Source: Persicobacter sp. CCB-QB2
Lineage (GTDB): Bacteria; Bacteroidota; Bacteroidia; Cytophagales; Cyclobacteriaceae
DNA: 64,000 nucleotides
Direction of reading: 5' to 3'
NCBI RefSeq assembly: GCF_001274635.1
Contig: NZ_LBGV01000001.1
Location: 1,426,001 to 1,490,000, forward strand
Shown: positions 35,991-45,341 of the stretch, piece by piece
Position numbering within the stretch: the first letter of the stretch is position 1
Layout: the number at the start of each line of letters is the position of its first letter
Position numbers and translations under genes: made by a program
Notes under the pieces: generated by a model
What the model was told of the DNA's origin: nothing
The model's input: only the letters and a program-made list of their open reading frames with translations
Database searches by the model: none

Positions 35991-36713
35991 ATGGATCACG
36001 TAAATGACCCCGCCGGAACCGTTGTAGCCGATGCTTTAGCGAGTCCGGGTAAAGGCACAAACTATTCACACAAGCAAATAGGTGGATATTATATCGTTCC
36101 AACCGTAGAAATCCGTGACCAAATCCCTGCGGGTGAAAGCTTAAACCCCGACGGCTGGAGCTGTGGACAGCGCGAAAATGGAATGTTGTGCGGCGTAGGA
36201 CTTGGCAGGGATGCGGTAACTTACCAGTTGGAGGTCGAGAACTGGGATTCTTTAACAGATGCTCAGAAGGTTGCCGAGCTAGCGAATAATGATAATTGGA
36301 AGATTCACGACAACGATATAAGCTTTTTCACGCAAGACGTTAAGCCAGATGATGGCCTTGATTACACAGTGATCGACCTAAAAAAAGCCAAATATCAATT
36401 TTTGAACATATACCGTGACACTAAAATCATGTTCATTAATACGGAGTATTATAGCGAATATCGTATTGGTATTTTCGTATTCGGATCATTTAATGTGAAT
36501 TTCCCCGGATTCGACAAATTCCTGAACGGCCAGGGCACAGCGGAAAAACCAGACTTAGCTTATCTTTCCATTGCTAATATTGAAGTTGGGCCGATATTGG
36601 TTGATTGGGTTCCGACTGATCTACAACGGTATACGCCATGGGTTCCGGCGGGGTTTGATCCAACGAAACACGGATTACCCGCAGATTGGACGCCTTTTAC
36701 CCCTACTACTTAA
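35991..36713 (+). CDS. tail-module hypothetical protein
   Basis: A 240-residue protein beginning MDHVNDPAGTVVADALASPG and directly abutting the previous gene. It has few recognisable motifs, is rich in Asp, Asn and aromatic residues, and probably contributes to the fibre tip. Function unknown. Confidence 0.55.
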   Translation: MDHVNDPAGTVVADALASPGKGTNYSHKQIGGYYIVPTVEIRDQIPAGESLNPDGWSCGQRENGMLCGVGLGRDAVTYQLEVENWDSLTDAQKVAELANNDNWKIHDNDISFFTQDVKPDDGLDYTVIDLKKAKYQFLNIYRDTKIMFINTEYYSEYRIGIFVFGSFNVNFPGFDKFLNGQGTAEKPDLAYLSIANIEVGPILVDWVPTDLQRYTPWVPAGFDPTKHGLPADWTPFTPTT

Positions 36714-36722
36714 TATCTTAAT

Positions 36723-39088
36723 ATGAAACCACATAAAGGACTGCCGGGGTGATTCAGCTACTTCTTGACCCCTATGACAAAGAATCTATTCTGCCTGAAG
36801 ATGAGGAATTATTAATGAAATCGACTATAGGAAATCAGCGCGATGTTATAGGTGCAAATTGTCTTTTCTTCGATGGCACATACGGACTACTATTTCCCTT
36901 CACACCTACTTTAGCGCGCGCATGGGTGAAATTAGAAGGCGATGGTGAAGTCTGGCAGGAAGATTTCGACTTAATGCCTTTTTTTGTTGATGCTGAATTT
37001 GGTGAGACCTTTAGGGGGTATGTGAAAAAAATCGTCGCAACTGACGGAACGAATGATTTTTCTAGCCCGGGAGAACAAGGAGGTGGTTTTTTTCTATTTC
37101 ACGAGGAATCAATTGAAATTTATGCTGAAATCCGTGGATTTGTTGGAGCTTCTAGGATCACATTGCTTGATGATTCCGGAGATCCGCTTGACGATTTCTT
37201 GATATACTCTCAGCAAAGTGACTGCCCGTGGACTTCAGGTGACTTGTTAGGATTCAACAAGTCTGATGTGATGTCAATAACTCCAGAAGGTGCTGACCCT
37301 GCATATCCAGACGTTTGGACCGCGTGGAAGTACGCATCAAATTCGCCTGATCTCTTTTTTTACTCAGCTTTCAACACAAGCGGAATTCAGACGCACGTTG
37401 ATTATCGATCCCCCACAAGCGATGATTCAATTAGAGTTCGTCTAAGCTTACGTGTAGACGGTGATCAACGAGCTGACCCTTCAGGGTCGAACCCCGGCCC
37501 GCCCCGACCTGATTTCGACATCGATTCATACATAGAGGCAGACATGGGAGGTGTTCTTCCATACCTTCAGCAAAATTCAGATGGAAGGCCGTATATAGGA
37601 ATGCAAGCACCACGGGCACTACCTGGTGCTATTAATTCAAATCAGCTAGCATTTGCAATTACAGACCCTGAAAAGGTCATTGATATTGAATTTAAGCTTG
37701 TGGATCTCGGCGATCCTTCGACGTATGTCGATTTGATTACGCAAACTTCTAATATGATGTCGGGTATGAATCTTCAACGCACATCCGGAGGCGGCACTAT
37801 CGGGATGAGGGACTTCCTTGCTCGAAATGATTTTAGAGACGTTTGGAATACGAGGAATAAGGTAATATTAATTGAAGGGCAAACTGAATTGATTAATTCA
37901 CGATTTGCGGCTGTGAACATAAGTAACTCATTAGTTTATCCGGAGCTAAGTGTGATTCATTTTTTCATGCTGCAAATACAGGAATATATTGACGGAAACG
38001 CGAACGAACTCGATCAAATCACAACAGAAATTTTTAACTCGATTGACGATTTAGATTCAATTTGGGCGCCTACAGAGGAAGATTTGAAGCAAAATTTCAT
38101 TAACATGTTTAATGAATGGAATGACTTTATAGTACTAGTAAGCCGTGAACAGCGTGACGCGCGGCATTGGATTCAATATGTTACTGATTATTATTCTGCA
38201 AATTATGTATTGAATGACTATGAAAATCCCGACATGGCTAACGGCTGGTCATTCGGATCTCCTGTAGGTGGGCGTTTCGCTTACTCAAATCGAGTTACGA
38301 ATGTTGGCCACAACATCATCCACCTGCAAGGCTTTGTTAATTCACTACGCAATTACTACGAAGGTTTCATTTTCCCGCCAATCACCATAGAGGTTTCCAT
38401 GACTCCCGGCAATTGCGCACTTGAACTGTATCGTTTTGGGTTTGAAGGAAACAACAATATACCCGCGAACCCTGCAAAGCCTGGCTTTTCAGCCGATGGT
38501 ATGACCCTTAATTATCGTGGACAAGCGGCCATTAACGCCAAAAGACTACCGAATGGCAACATTGATCCAAATCCAGAAAGTTCACCTATTGCAAACCATT
38601 TTCCTAATGAACTCATTCCTGGGGTTGGCATCCCAGGCTTGTACTACATGGAAAATGAATCAAAGAATTATGTAGGCCTTTCCGCTACTGCCACAGCGCG
38701 GGAAGATGAGGTCGCAAGGGCTTGGACAAACTACGGCAATCACTTACTCTCTGTTGAAGCGCATCCGGATGATATTTTGATATTTTCGGGATATGATCGA
38801 GCGAACGGGTATGATTTAGGTGAGTTTAATCCCGAAATCATTTATCCAGGCTTTAAGGTTACCAGCTTTGGGGCCATTCAAAATGAAGTGTTTTTGCAGG
38901 TAGAGGGCGATCATACTGATATTGAACAGGTATCCCTTTGGATTGAAGGCTTCGGCCAGACTCCTTTTTATGACGTTGAGTTGGTTATGGACGGAACCCA
39001 AACCCGCTGGGTGTATCCATCATCGAGCATGGCAAATCATTTTCGCTCTTTCGTGGGCAGCAACATGCAAATTAAATCATACTGGTAG
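36723..39088 (+). CDS. large tail-tip/receptor-binding protein, interrupted by one base near its start
   Basis: About 788 residues when restored, the last phage gene. An ATG at 36723 opens MKPHKGLPG and stops at the TGA that overlaps the GTG at 36749. One more G in the G4 run at 36746-36749 joins it to VIQLLLDPYDKESILPEDEE. Without it translation must start at GTG 36749. The body is acidic, beta-rich and full of aromatic residues, as in receptor-binding proteins, and has no recognised domain. A short coiled-coil region lies around 415-470. Confidence 0.6.
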
Positions 39089-39103
39089 TCGTGTGAAAAA
39101 ATC

Positions 39104-39142
39104 GTGCACAATTCGTTTTGAAATTTGTGCACGATTCGTTTT
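39104..39142 (+). repeat. right-end transposase-site-like direct repeats
   Basis: GTGCACAATTCGTTTT (39104-39119) and GTGCACGATTCGTTTT (39127-39142), 15 of 16 identical and spaced 23 bp. Mu has several such sites of about 22 bp at each end to bind its transposase. They lie directly after the last phage gene and before the host gene, so they mark the right end. Confidence 0.65.
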
Positions 39143-39151
39143 CCCGTTTAT

Positions 39152-39511
39152 ATGAGAGCTTTTAAAATGATCGCAGTGTTTTTCTTTTTAGGTTTAGGAA
39201 GCGTTGCTATGGCATCGGAAAATAACGATGCTGAAAAAGCGAATCGTGTTGTAGTTTCATTCAATCATCAAAATAAATCCCTGATCCTTAAAAGAGGGGC
39301 TGATTGTTGCCCCAATACCAATGCCACCATCAATTTGAACCGAGTGGATGAATTGGCCTATAAAACCAAAATATACCGCTACTTTGGAGGAATCCTCCGA
39401 ACCAATGCCCTGGGCTTTGAAACAATTGTAGTGGAAGAAGGCGGTGAACAAAACATTCTGGATTTTAATCGAGAAAATATTGCTTTAGTGGTGAATAACC
39501 TTATAGATTAA
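39152..39511 (+). CDS. small secreted protein, paralogue of the protein at 4563
   Basis: A 119-residue protein with signal peptide MRAFKMIAVFFFLGLGSVAM. The mature core RVVVSFNHQNKSLILKR and RVDELAYKTKIYRYFGG closely follows the protein at 4563-4934, including the final FNRENIALVV. The gene starts about 10 bp from the phage right end, so its own promoter was probably displaced by the insertion. Two paralogues either side of the prophage suggest an ancestral tandem pair split by transposition. Confidence 0.8.
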   Translation: MRAFKMIAVFFFLGLGSVAMASENNDAEKANRVVVSFNHQNKSLILKRGADCCPNTNATINLNRVDELAYKTKIYRYFGGILRTNALGFETIVVEEGGEQNILDFNRENIALVVNNLID

Positions 39512-39527
39512 ATTCAACCCACTCTTT

Positions 39528-39563
39528 AAAAAGCACCATTCTTTTTGGATGGTGCTTTTTTTT
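39528..39563 (+). terminator. rho-independent terminator
   Basis: AAGCACCATTC / GGATGGTGCTT stem followed by eight T. Confidence 0.9.
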
Positions 39564-39628
39564 GCATTATTCAAAGGACAACATTAAAAAATCTACATGG
39601 TTTTGTATTAAAGAACAAAAACAAAACC

Positions 39629-40645
39629 ATGTATTATAAAATAAAAAGGATACTTGTTCCCCTTGATTTCTCTGCACAGGATGACCGAATTCTTCAGTTC
39701 CTATCCATGATCTGTCGAATAGTGGACGTAAAAGAAATTTACTTTCTGCATATCATCCCGAAAGAAGACTGGACCTCCGCCTATAAAAACAAAGCGGACC
39801 GAAATCTTGAGGAGATTTTAATGGACAGCATCGAACAGTCTGTGGAGCGTTACTTCAAAGATCAACAAAGCCGCATTCACTTCCGCATTAAAAAGGGTAA
39901 TAAAGCGGAAACAATTGTACAGTATGCCAAAACAAAAATGGTGGATTTAATTGCTATTGGGAAGAAAGAACGTCAAAACACCCCAATGATGGAGGAGGAA
40001 GAAGAAAAACCAAAAGTATTCCCTGAATTTGCCCAAGAGATCGAATTATTACCCTCGGGTATCAGAGGCAGTATGGATACCAGTGGATATTTGGTCAGAA
40101 AAGTGGCCAATATGGCTCCTTGTTCCATGCTGATTATTCCGGAAACGCTACCGGAGAAAATTGACCATGTCATTGTCCCTGTTGATTTTACCGATGCCTC
40201 TAGGCTGGCGCTGGAAAAGGCCTATGAAATCGCCTTCCAGTCAGCCAACAAACCCATTATTGACTGTGTTCATGTATTCTCGGCACCCATTGGAAATTAT
40301 TCCGTGGGTATTCCTTATGATGAATGGGTGGAAACTATCCGGAACAATCGAAAAAAGGAATTTGAGCAATTTCTGAAAAAAAGCAGAATCCCGGAGAGAG
40401 ATGCCGTTCAGTGCAAATTCCTGCTGGATAATGAAGGTAACCCAGCAGAAATTATCTCTGATTACGCCCAAAAGATAAAGGCTTCTGCTATCTGTATTGG
40501 TACGGAAGGAAAATCCTTCTTGGCTTCCCTCATCCTCGGAGATGTAGCCGAACGTCTGATCAATTACCCTTTCAGTAAGCCTCTGTTTATTATTAAAGAC
40601 AAAACGAAAAATATGGGATTTTTCGATGCCTTACTTAAATTATAA
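39629..40645 (+). CDS. tandem universal stress protein (UspA x2)
   Basis: A 338-residue protein with two UspA domains. The first starts KRILVPLDFSAQDDRIL and contains VDLIAIGKKE; the second starts DHVIVPVDFTDASRLAL and contains ASAICIGTEGKSFLASLILG followed by PLFIIK. Two-domain Usp proteins are common in Bacteroidota and bind ATP or sense stress. The second domain keeps the G-2x-G-9x-G-like loop better than the first. The start at 39629 is chosen since the upstream frame runs through the terminator. Confidence 0.88.
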   Translation: MYYKIKRILVPLDFSAQDDRILQFLSMICRIVDVKEIYFLHIIPKEDWTSAYKNKADRNLEEILMDSIEQSVERYFKDQQSRIHFRIKKGNKAETIVQYAKTKMVDLIAIGKKERQNTPMMEEEEEKPKVFPEFAQEIELLPSGIRGSMDTSGYLVRKVANMAPCSMLIIPETLPEKIDHVIVPVDFTDASRLALEKAYEIAFQSANKPIIDCVHVFSAPIGNYSVGIPYDEWVETIRNNRKKEFEQFLKKSRIPERDAVQCKFLLDNEGNPAEIISDYAQKIKASAICIGTEGKSFLASLILGDVAERLINYPFSKPLFIIKDKTKNMGFFDALLKL

Positions 40646-41350
40646 ACTACGCCTCTGGAATCAACTCGAAAACTCCTCTTTTAGCCGGATTAACCCGGAT
40701 TGTTCATGCTTAAATCCTCGTTTAGCTGTAAGGCGGAAAAAATGAAGGAATTTTTCCTATTTCGAATTTTTTCCAACGAAACAGATGAATGAGGAGAAAG
40801 CAAGCTTGCCCAGATTTGGGATATTATAAATCAAAGAAAACAAACAATAATGAACTTAGAGTAAGCTACTTAGGACTGACCAGTAAATTTAGCGCTGAAT
40901 AATTCGGCTTAAACCTGCTTTTATCCAGGTCTAGGCGAAGGGCGTTGAAAGAAAAAGACGCCCTTTTTTCGAGTTTTTTCCAAGGGAAGCAGATGAATAG
41001 GAAACAATTTAGCAAGGCCGTTTGAAAACTGAAAAATCACAGAATTACAGCTGGCCTCTAAATTGAATTTACCTGAATTATGAAGGCTAAAACCTCGTTC
41101 AGTGTCAAGGGAGGAAAATGAAGGAACAATTCCTTATTTCGAGATTTTTCCAACAAAGCAGATGAGTGAGGAAGAAAGCTAACTATTTCGCCAATTCGGA
41201 CTCTCAACAATCAAAACCACCCACAAAACACTGACAATCAATCCTTATATGGGTTAATGAATGTTGTAGTACATCATTCCATCAATCAGATTGTATGGTA
41301 GTTAAAAACGAGGCATAATGGCATTCTAAAGCTCAGACATTCACAATACA
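40646..41350. other. intergenic stretch with three imperfect repeats
   Basis: About 705 bp without a credible gene. Three related units of roughly 100-120 bp lie at about 40688-40805, 40895-41010 and 41068-41182. Units 1 and 3 share a CCTCGTT block, ATGAAGGAA, a TTCCT palindrome arm, TTTCGA, TTTTTCCAA and CAGATGA in order; unit 2 shares the second half. The middle contains a terminator-type hairpin. Confidence 0.6.
40940..40969 (+). terminator. terminator-like hairpin inside the repeat region
   Basis: GGGCGT / ACGCCC stem with a 12-base A-rich loop and six T. No gene precedes it closely, so it may end a small RNA or a long 3' tail of the Usp transcript. Confidence 0.6.
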
Positions 41351-41620
41351 TTATGCCTTGAGCTTTTTAGGAGGACGAGTCATTTTTATCATTTGCTTAA
41401 ACTCGTCAATACTTATGGGGGCAATGACCTCCTCTACCTGAGGCTCAGATTTTTTCAGATGCTCTTTTTGACTTTGTTTCCGCTGTATTCCCTTCTCTTG
41501 CTTTTGTTCTTTCTTATGAGACCTCTTCTCTCGATCCTGATGAGGTTCTTGCTCCGCCATGGCAGAAGAACCAAAAAGAAAGCATATCCCAAAAATGATT
41601 ACCTGTAAAGTTCTCTTCAT
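41351..41620 (-). CDS. small secreted lysine/glutamate-rich protein
   Basis: An 89-residue protein with a signal peptide (TLQVIIFGICFLFGSSAMA) and a mature part dominated by K, E, Q, and H (REKRSHKKEQKQEKGIQ). It ends FKQMIKMTRPPKKLKA. No family recognised. The charged, low-complexity body suggests a disordered periplasmic or extracellular protein. Confidence 0.55.
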   Translation of the reverse strand: MKRTLQVIIFGICFLFGSSAMAEQEPHQDREKRSHKKEQKQEKGIQRKQSQKEHLKKSEPQVEEVIAPISIDEFKQMIKMTRPPKKLKA

Positions 41621-41812
41621 AATTGTGCAAATAATGTTCTAAAATTAAAGCTACATAAGCACAACTACCTGTAATTTAAATTGATAACTCACCAGTGTAA
41701 GAATTGGTTTAAACCCATAGTTTTTAGATCAATAGCAGGAAAAAAGTCTTAAATTAATCTGCTCCGCCGGACCTTTTTGGATGAAATCACGTAAATTTTT
41801 ACAAAACTGTCC

Positions 41813-41820
41813 TATTTTTG
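41813..41820 (+). promoter_or_regulatory. possible -7 element for the peptidase gene
   Basis: TATTTTTG matches the Bacteroidota TAnnTTTG box 30 bp before the ATG. A good -33 TTG at the right distance is not visible. Confidence 0.35.
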
Positions 41821-41850
41821 GAATTATTCCCATAATGAAAAATCGATCTA

Positions 41851-43890
41851 ATGAGTCATAACCCACTTTTAGTAGAGAAATTTGCCGGATCTTACGAGGC
41901 AATTCCTTTTGATCAAATAGAAGAAAAACATTTTTTGCCTGCTTTGGAGGAAGCCATTGCCAGTGGCAAAAAAGATATTGAGGCCATTAAAGCCAATACT
42001 GCACCAGCAGATTTTGATAATACCATCGTTGCTTTGGATGAAGCCGGGAAATTGGTAGGGCGTGTATCTTCCATCTTTTTCAATTTGAATTCCGCCGAAA
42101 CCAATGATGAAATTCAAAAAATCGCTCAGGAATTCGCTCCGAAACTAACGGTTTATTCCAATGAGATTTTGTTAGATGAGGCCCTTTTCGAAAGAGTAAA
42201 AACGGTTTTTGAAAATACCAACCTTGATGCGCTTTCTCCGGAAGACAAGACCCTTTTGGAAAAGACTTACAAAGGTTTCGTGAGAAATGGTGCTCTTTTA
42301 GCCGAGGATCAAAAAGCCCGGCTGACCGAAATCTCTACTGAACTTTCCAAAACAAGTCTTCAGTTTGGTGAAAACGTACTGGCCGAAACCAATAAATATG
42401 TCAAAATTGTAGAGAACAAGGAAGACTTAGCCGGTCTGCCGGATTTTGCTTTGGAAGCCGCAGCAGCGGAAGCCAAAAACCAGGAGGCAGAAGGCCAATA
42501 CGCCCTGACACTCCAGTACCCTTCTTATATCCCGACCATGACCTATGCTGACAATCGGGAATTAAGAAAGGAATTATTCCTGGCTTTTGGACAAAAAGGG
42601 TTCCATGGAGATGATTTGGACAACCAGGAAATCATTAAAAAAATCGTAAGCCTTCGCCATAAAAAGGCCCGGATTCTGGGCTATAAAAACCATGCGGACT
42701 TCACCTTGGAAGAACGTATGGCTGGCAGCCCCGAAGCCGTAAAAGGCTTTTTGAATGACCTTTTAGAAAAAGCGAAGCCGGTAGCTGATGAACAGGTCGC
42801 GGAAGTGAAAGCATTTGCCGCTTCCAAAGGACTGGAAGGAGAATTGCAAAGATGGGACTGGGCTTACTATGCCGAAAAGCTAAAAAAGGAAAAGTTTGCC
42901 ATTGATGACGAAATCCTTAAACCTTATTTCCAACTGGAAAAAGTAGTGGACGGGGTTTTTGAAACGGCTCGCAGACTTTTCGGCATTACCTTTAAGCAGA
43001 TTGACATCCCGGTTTACCATGAAGAAGTCACCGCCTACGAGGTAAAAACAGAGGCTGGCGACTATGTAGGTTTATTTTACGCAGATTTCTTCCCAAGAAA
43101 AGGAAAAAGAAATGGTGCCTGGATGACCTCCTACCGTGGACAGTCCAACGTACATGGCCAGCAACAGCGTCCGCATATTTCCATCGTATGTAACTTCACC
43201 AAACCAACTGCTACCAAACCAAGCCTGCTGACTTTCAATGAAGTCACCACCCTTTTCCATGAGTTCGGGCATGCTTTGCACGGATTATTGGCCAACACCA
43301 CATACAGCAGTCTTTCCGGCACCAGCGTTTATTGGGACTTTGTGGAGCTCCCAAGCCAGATTCTGGAAAACTGGGCCTATGAAAAAGAATGCCTGGACTT
43401 GTTCGCCAAGCATTATGAAACTGGTGAAAGCATTCCAATGGAGTTGATCACTAAAATTAAAGAATCGGCCAACTTCCTGGAGGGCTACCAAACCCTTCGT
43501 CAGTTGAGCTTTGGACTCCTAGACATGGCCTGGCACGGGCAGGCGCCTGAGGAAAACACCAAAGTGGGTGAGTTTGAGAAAAAGGCCATGGCACCCACCG
43601 AGCTTTTCCCCACAGTAGAAAGTACTTGTATGAGTACCAGCTTCAGCCACATTTTCCAGGGCGGCTATTCCGCGGGATACTACTCCTACAAATGGGCCGA
43701 AGTGCTGGACGCCGATGCCTTTGAAGCATTTCAGGAAAAAGGCATTTTTGATGTCACTACCGCCACTTCCTTTAAAGAAAATATCCTTTCCAAAGGAGGA
43801 AGTGAACACCCCATGACTTTATATAAACGTTTCCGTGGAGACGAACCCAAAACTGATGCACTGCTCAAGCGTGCCGGTTTGTTGAAATAA
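41851..43890 (+). CDS. M3-family oligopeptidase (oligopeptidase A / Dcp type)
   Basis: A 679-residue zinc metallopeptidase. The HEFGH motif lies at 470-474 (TTLFHEFGHALHGLL) and the third zinc ligand follows in FVELPSQILENW. The N-terminal two thirds are helical, as in thimet-like peptidases, and the C-terminal region has TYSSLSGTSVYWDF and the final YKRFRGDEPKTDALLKRAGL. It degrades short peptides released from protein turnover. There is no clear signal peptide, so it is probably cytoplasmic. Length is normal for the family. Confidence 0.92.
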   Translation: MSHNPLLVEKFAGSYEAIPFDQIEEKHFLPALEEAIASGKKDIEAIKANTAPADFDNTIVALDEAGKLVGRVSSIFFNLNSAETNDEIQKIAQEFAPKLTVYSNEILLDEALFERVKTVFENTNLDALSPEDKTLLEKTYKGFVRNGALLAEDQKARLTEISTELSKTSLQFGENVLAETNKYVKIVENKEDLAGLPDFALEAAAAEAKNQEAEGQYALTLQYPSYIPTMTYADNRELRKELFLAFGQKGFHGDDLDNQEIIKKIVSLRHKKARILGYKNHADFTLEERMAGSPEAVKGFLNDLLEKAKPVADEQVAEVKAFAASKGLEGELQRWDWAYYAEKLKKEKFAIDDEILKPYFQLEKVVDGVFETARRLFGITFKQIDIPVYHEEVTAYEVKTEAGDYVGLFYADFFPRKGKRNGAWMTSYRGQSNVHGQQQRPHISIVCNFTKPTATKPSLLTFNEVTTLFHEFGHALHGLLANTTYSSLSGTSVYWDFVELPSQILENWAYEKECLDLFAKHYETGESIPMELITKIKESANFLEGYQTLRQLSFGLLDMAWHGQAPEENTKVGEFEKKAMAPTELFPTVESTCMSTSFSHIFQGGYSAGYYSYKWAEVLDADAFEAFQEKGIFDVTTATSFKENILSKGGSEHPMTLYKRFRGDEPKTDALLKRAGLLK

Positions 43891-43900
43891 TATTAGCCTA

Positions 43901-43930
43901 AAAGGTCGGAAAATTTCCGGCCTTTTTTTT
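43901..43930 (+). terminator. rho-independent terminator after the peptidase gene
   Basis: AAAGGTCGGAAA / TTTCCGGCCTTT stem followed by a T run. Confidence 0.88.
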
Positions 43931-44234
43931 ATTCCCCATTACACAGGAACGATCCATACTGAGTTTTGGGGGCCTTTTGCTAACGCAAAACCGGGCTGGC
44001 GGCACTCGCTTTTTGGCCCTATCAGCCTCCATTAGAGGAGCCAAAAGAGCTCAAACAAACTGCCTTCATCCCTGGCCCGGAACCCAACTTGCACCAACCT
44101 CCGGAAATGGAAAGGCTGAAGCTATTAATCAGGGACTTCTCCACCAAATCAACTTATTTCACCCTTTCCACCTTATGCCTTTCACAAGGATACCCTCCCA
44201 AAGGAATGCTGGAATTTAGCTGGAAACGAATAAT
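43931..44234. other. intergenic stretch, no gene seen
   Basis: About 300 bp. Short frames here (43977-44219 and overlapping ones) have unnatural composition and no family resemblance. Confidence 0.5.
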
Positions 44235-44894
44235 TCATCGCAACCGAAAACGTGATGGTGACGGCTCATAGTACTGTTCCCCAATCCAAAATCCGGAATT
44301 TAACTCTAAAATAATCACCTTATCAGACAAGGGCTCAAACACCCCTTGCTCCAGGCCATCCAATACCGGATTCCACAAAAATGCTTTGGCCAGTTGAGGC
44401 GCGTACTCTTTTCTGATTCGCTTGGACAAATCCCTTAAGGTATTCACATCATCCATCTGAGATAACCAGCTCTCTTCCAGAGAATTAATACTCACCCCTT
44501 CAATATCAAAATAAAGATGATCCATGATCAAATCAGCCGCAATAATTATGGAATCACCCTGTGAATAAATTTGTGTTTTCTCCCCATCACCAAAATCTAC
44601 CATAAAGGAACATCTGCCCGGCACATAAAACACCCGACTGGTCGTGGCATCATACAGAGAAAAGCCAAAAACAGTGTAGGGTTCTACCTTCTTCACCGTA
44701 TCCACATACACAAACTCTTCCACCGCCAGCTCTACCCTTCCACTACTTTTGATTTGCTCAATATACAGGCGTTCCCGTTTCAATCGGGCTTCCCGATCGG
44801 CCATTGCCTTCTGAGAAAGCCGCTGCTCATGAAAGAAAAATGCAGCTACTAACACAACTACTGTTGAAATCAAAAAATACCAAATTCTATTCAT
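44235..44894 (-). CDS. DUF4230-like membrane-anchored protein
   Basis: A 219-residue protein with one N-terminal transmembrane helix (YFLISTVVVLVAAFFF), a basic coiled segment (REARLKRERLYIEQIKSSG) and a globular part beginning VELAVEEFVYVDTVKK. This fits the DUF4230 pattern, a family of unknown function in Bacteroidota and Firmicutes with the main domain outside the cytoplasmic membrane. The fit is by overall layout. It stands alone. Confidence 0.6.
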   Translation of the reverse strand: MNRIWYFLISTVVVLVAAFFFHEQRLSQKAMADREARLKRERLYIEQIKSSGRVELAVEEFVYVDTVKKVEPYTVFGFSLYDATTSRVFYVPGRCSFMVDFGDGEKTQIYSQGDSIIIAADLIMDHLYFDIEGVSINSLEESWLSQMDDVNTLRDLSKRIRKEYAPQLAKAFLWNPVLDGLEQGVFEPLSDKVIILELNSGFWIGEQYYEPSPSRFRLR

Positions 44895-45341
44895 CCTGTT
44901 AAATATCCATTTTCTCTTATAACAGCCTTAAAACAGGGATTATCTGCCCCGGATTCCTGACCTTTGATCAAAATCCAAATAATCATACCCTAAAACGCTC
45001 TCCCACCTTTGAATTTTGAAGAAATAATAAGAATTTCACAAACTTTACAACATTATAATTCACAAAATCAAAATTAATCCGCCACTCGCGGAAAAAACCG
45101 GAAGATTCTGGTACCAAATGAAGGCATACACACCGCCATTAATTTTAATGGAAATTAACGCAAAACGCCACAAATAGCCCAATCAGGCATTAATTTTGTA
45201 TAAAATAATCACCTCTATTTCACCAACGGAATAGAACCGCCAGAAATTCATCAACAATCAAAGGTTGAATTTTTCGCAATTTAATTTAGACGGGAAAGCC
45301 ATGGCTACCTGAATGCCCGTCATTAATGAGTATAATTTAAT
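44895..45341. other. AT-rich intergenic stretch
   Basis: About 450 bp between divergent genes. It should hold both promoters but no clean consensus was found, and no gene or strong hairpin was seen. Confidence 0.5.

Larger units (their letters stand above)
5905..39145. mobile_element. Mu-like transposable prophage (contractile tail)
   Basis: The gene set is that of a Mu-type phage: a leftward repressor at the left end, Ner-like regulator, DDE transposase of the MuA type, MuB-like ATPase, DUF3164, gp36-, portal- and head-morphogenesis-like proteins, tail sheath, tube and baseplate. The ends are approximate. The right end is set just after two 23-bp-spaced transposase-site-like repeats at 39104-39142. 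The left end is set between the host repeats and the repressor stop. No 5-bp target duplication could be fixed. The whole virion gene set looks present, so the phage may be functional apart from three one-base interruptions discussed elsewhere. Confidence 0.9.

Noticed and set aside
43977..44271. two overlapping frames between peptidase and DUF4230-like genes
   Set aside because: Composition is not protein-like and the frames overlap each other without support.
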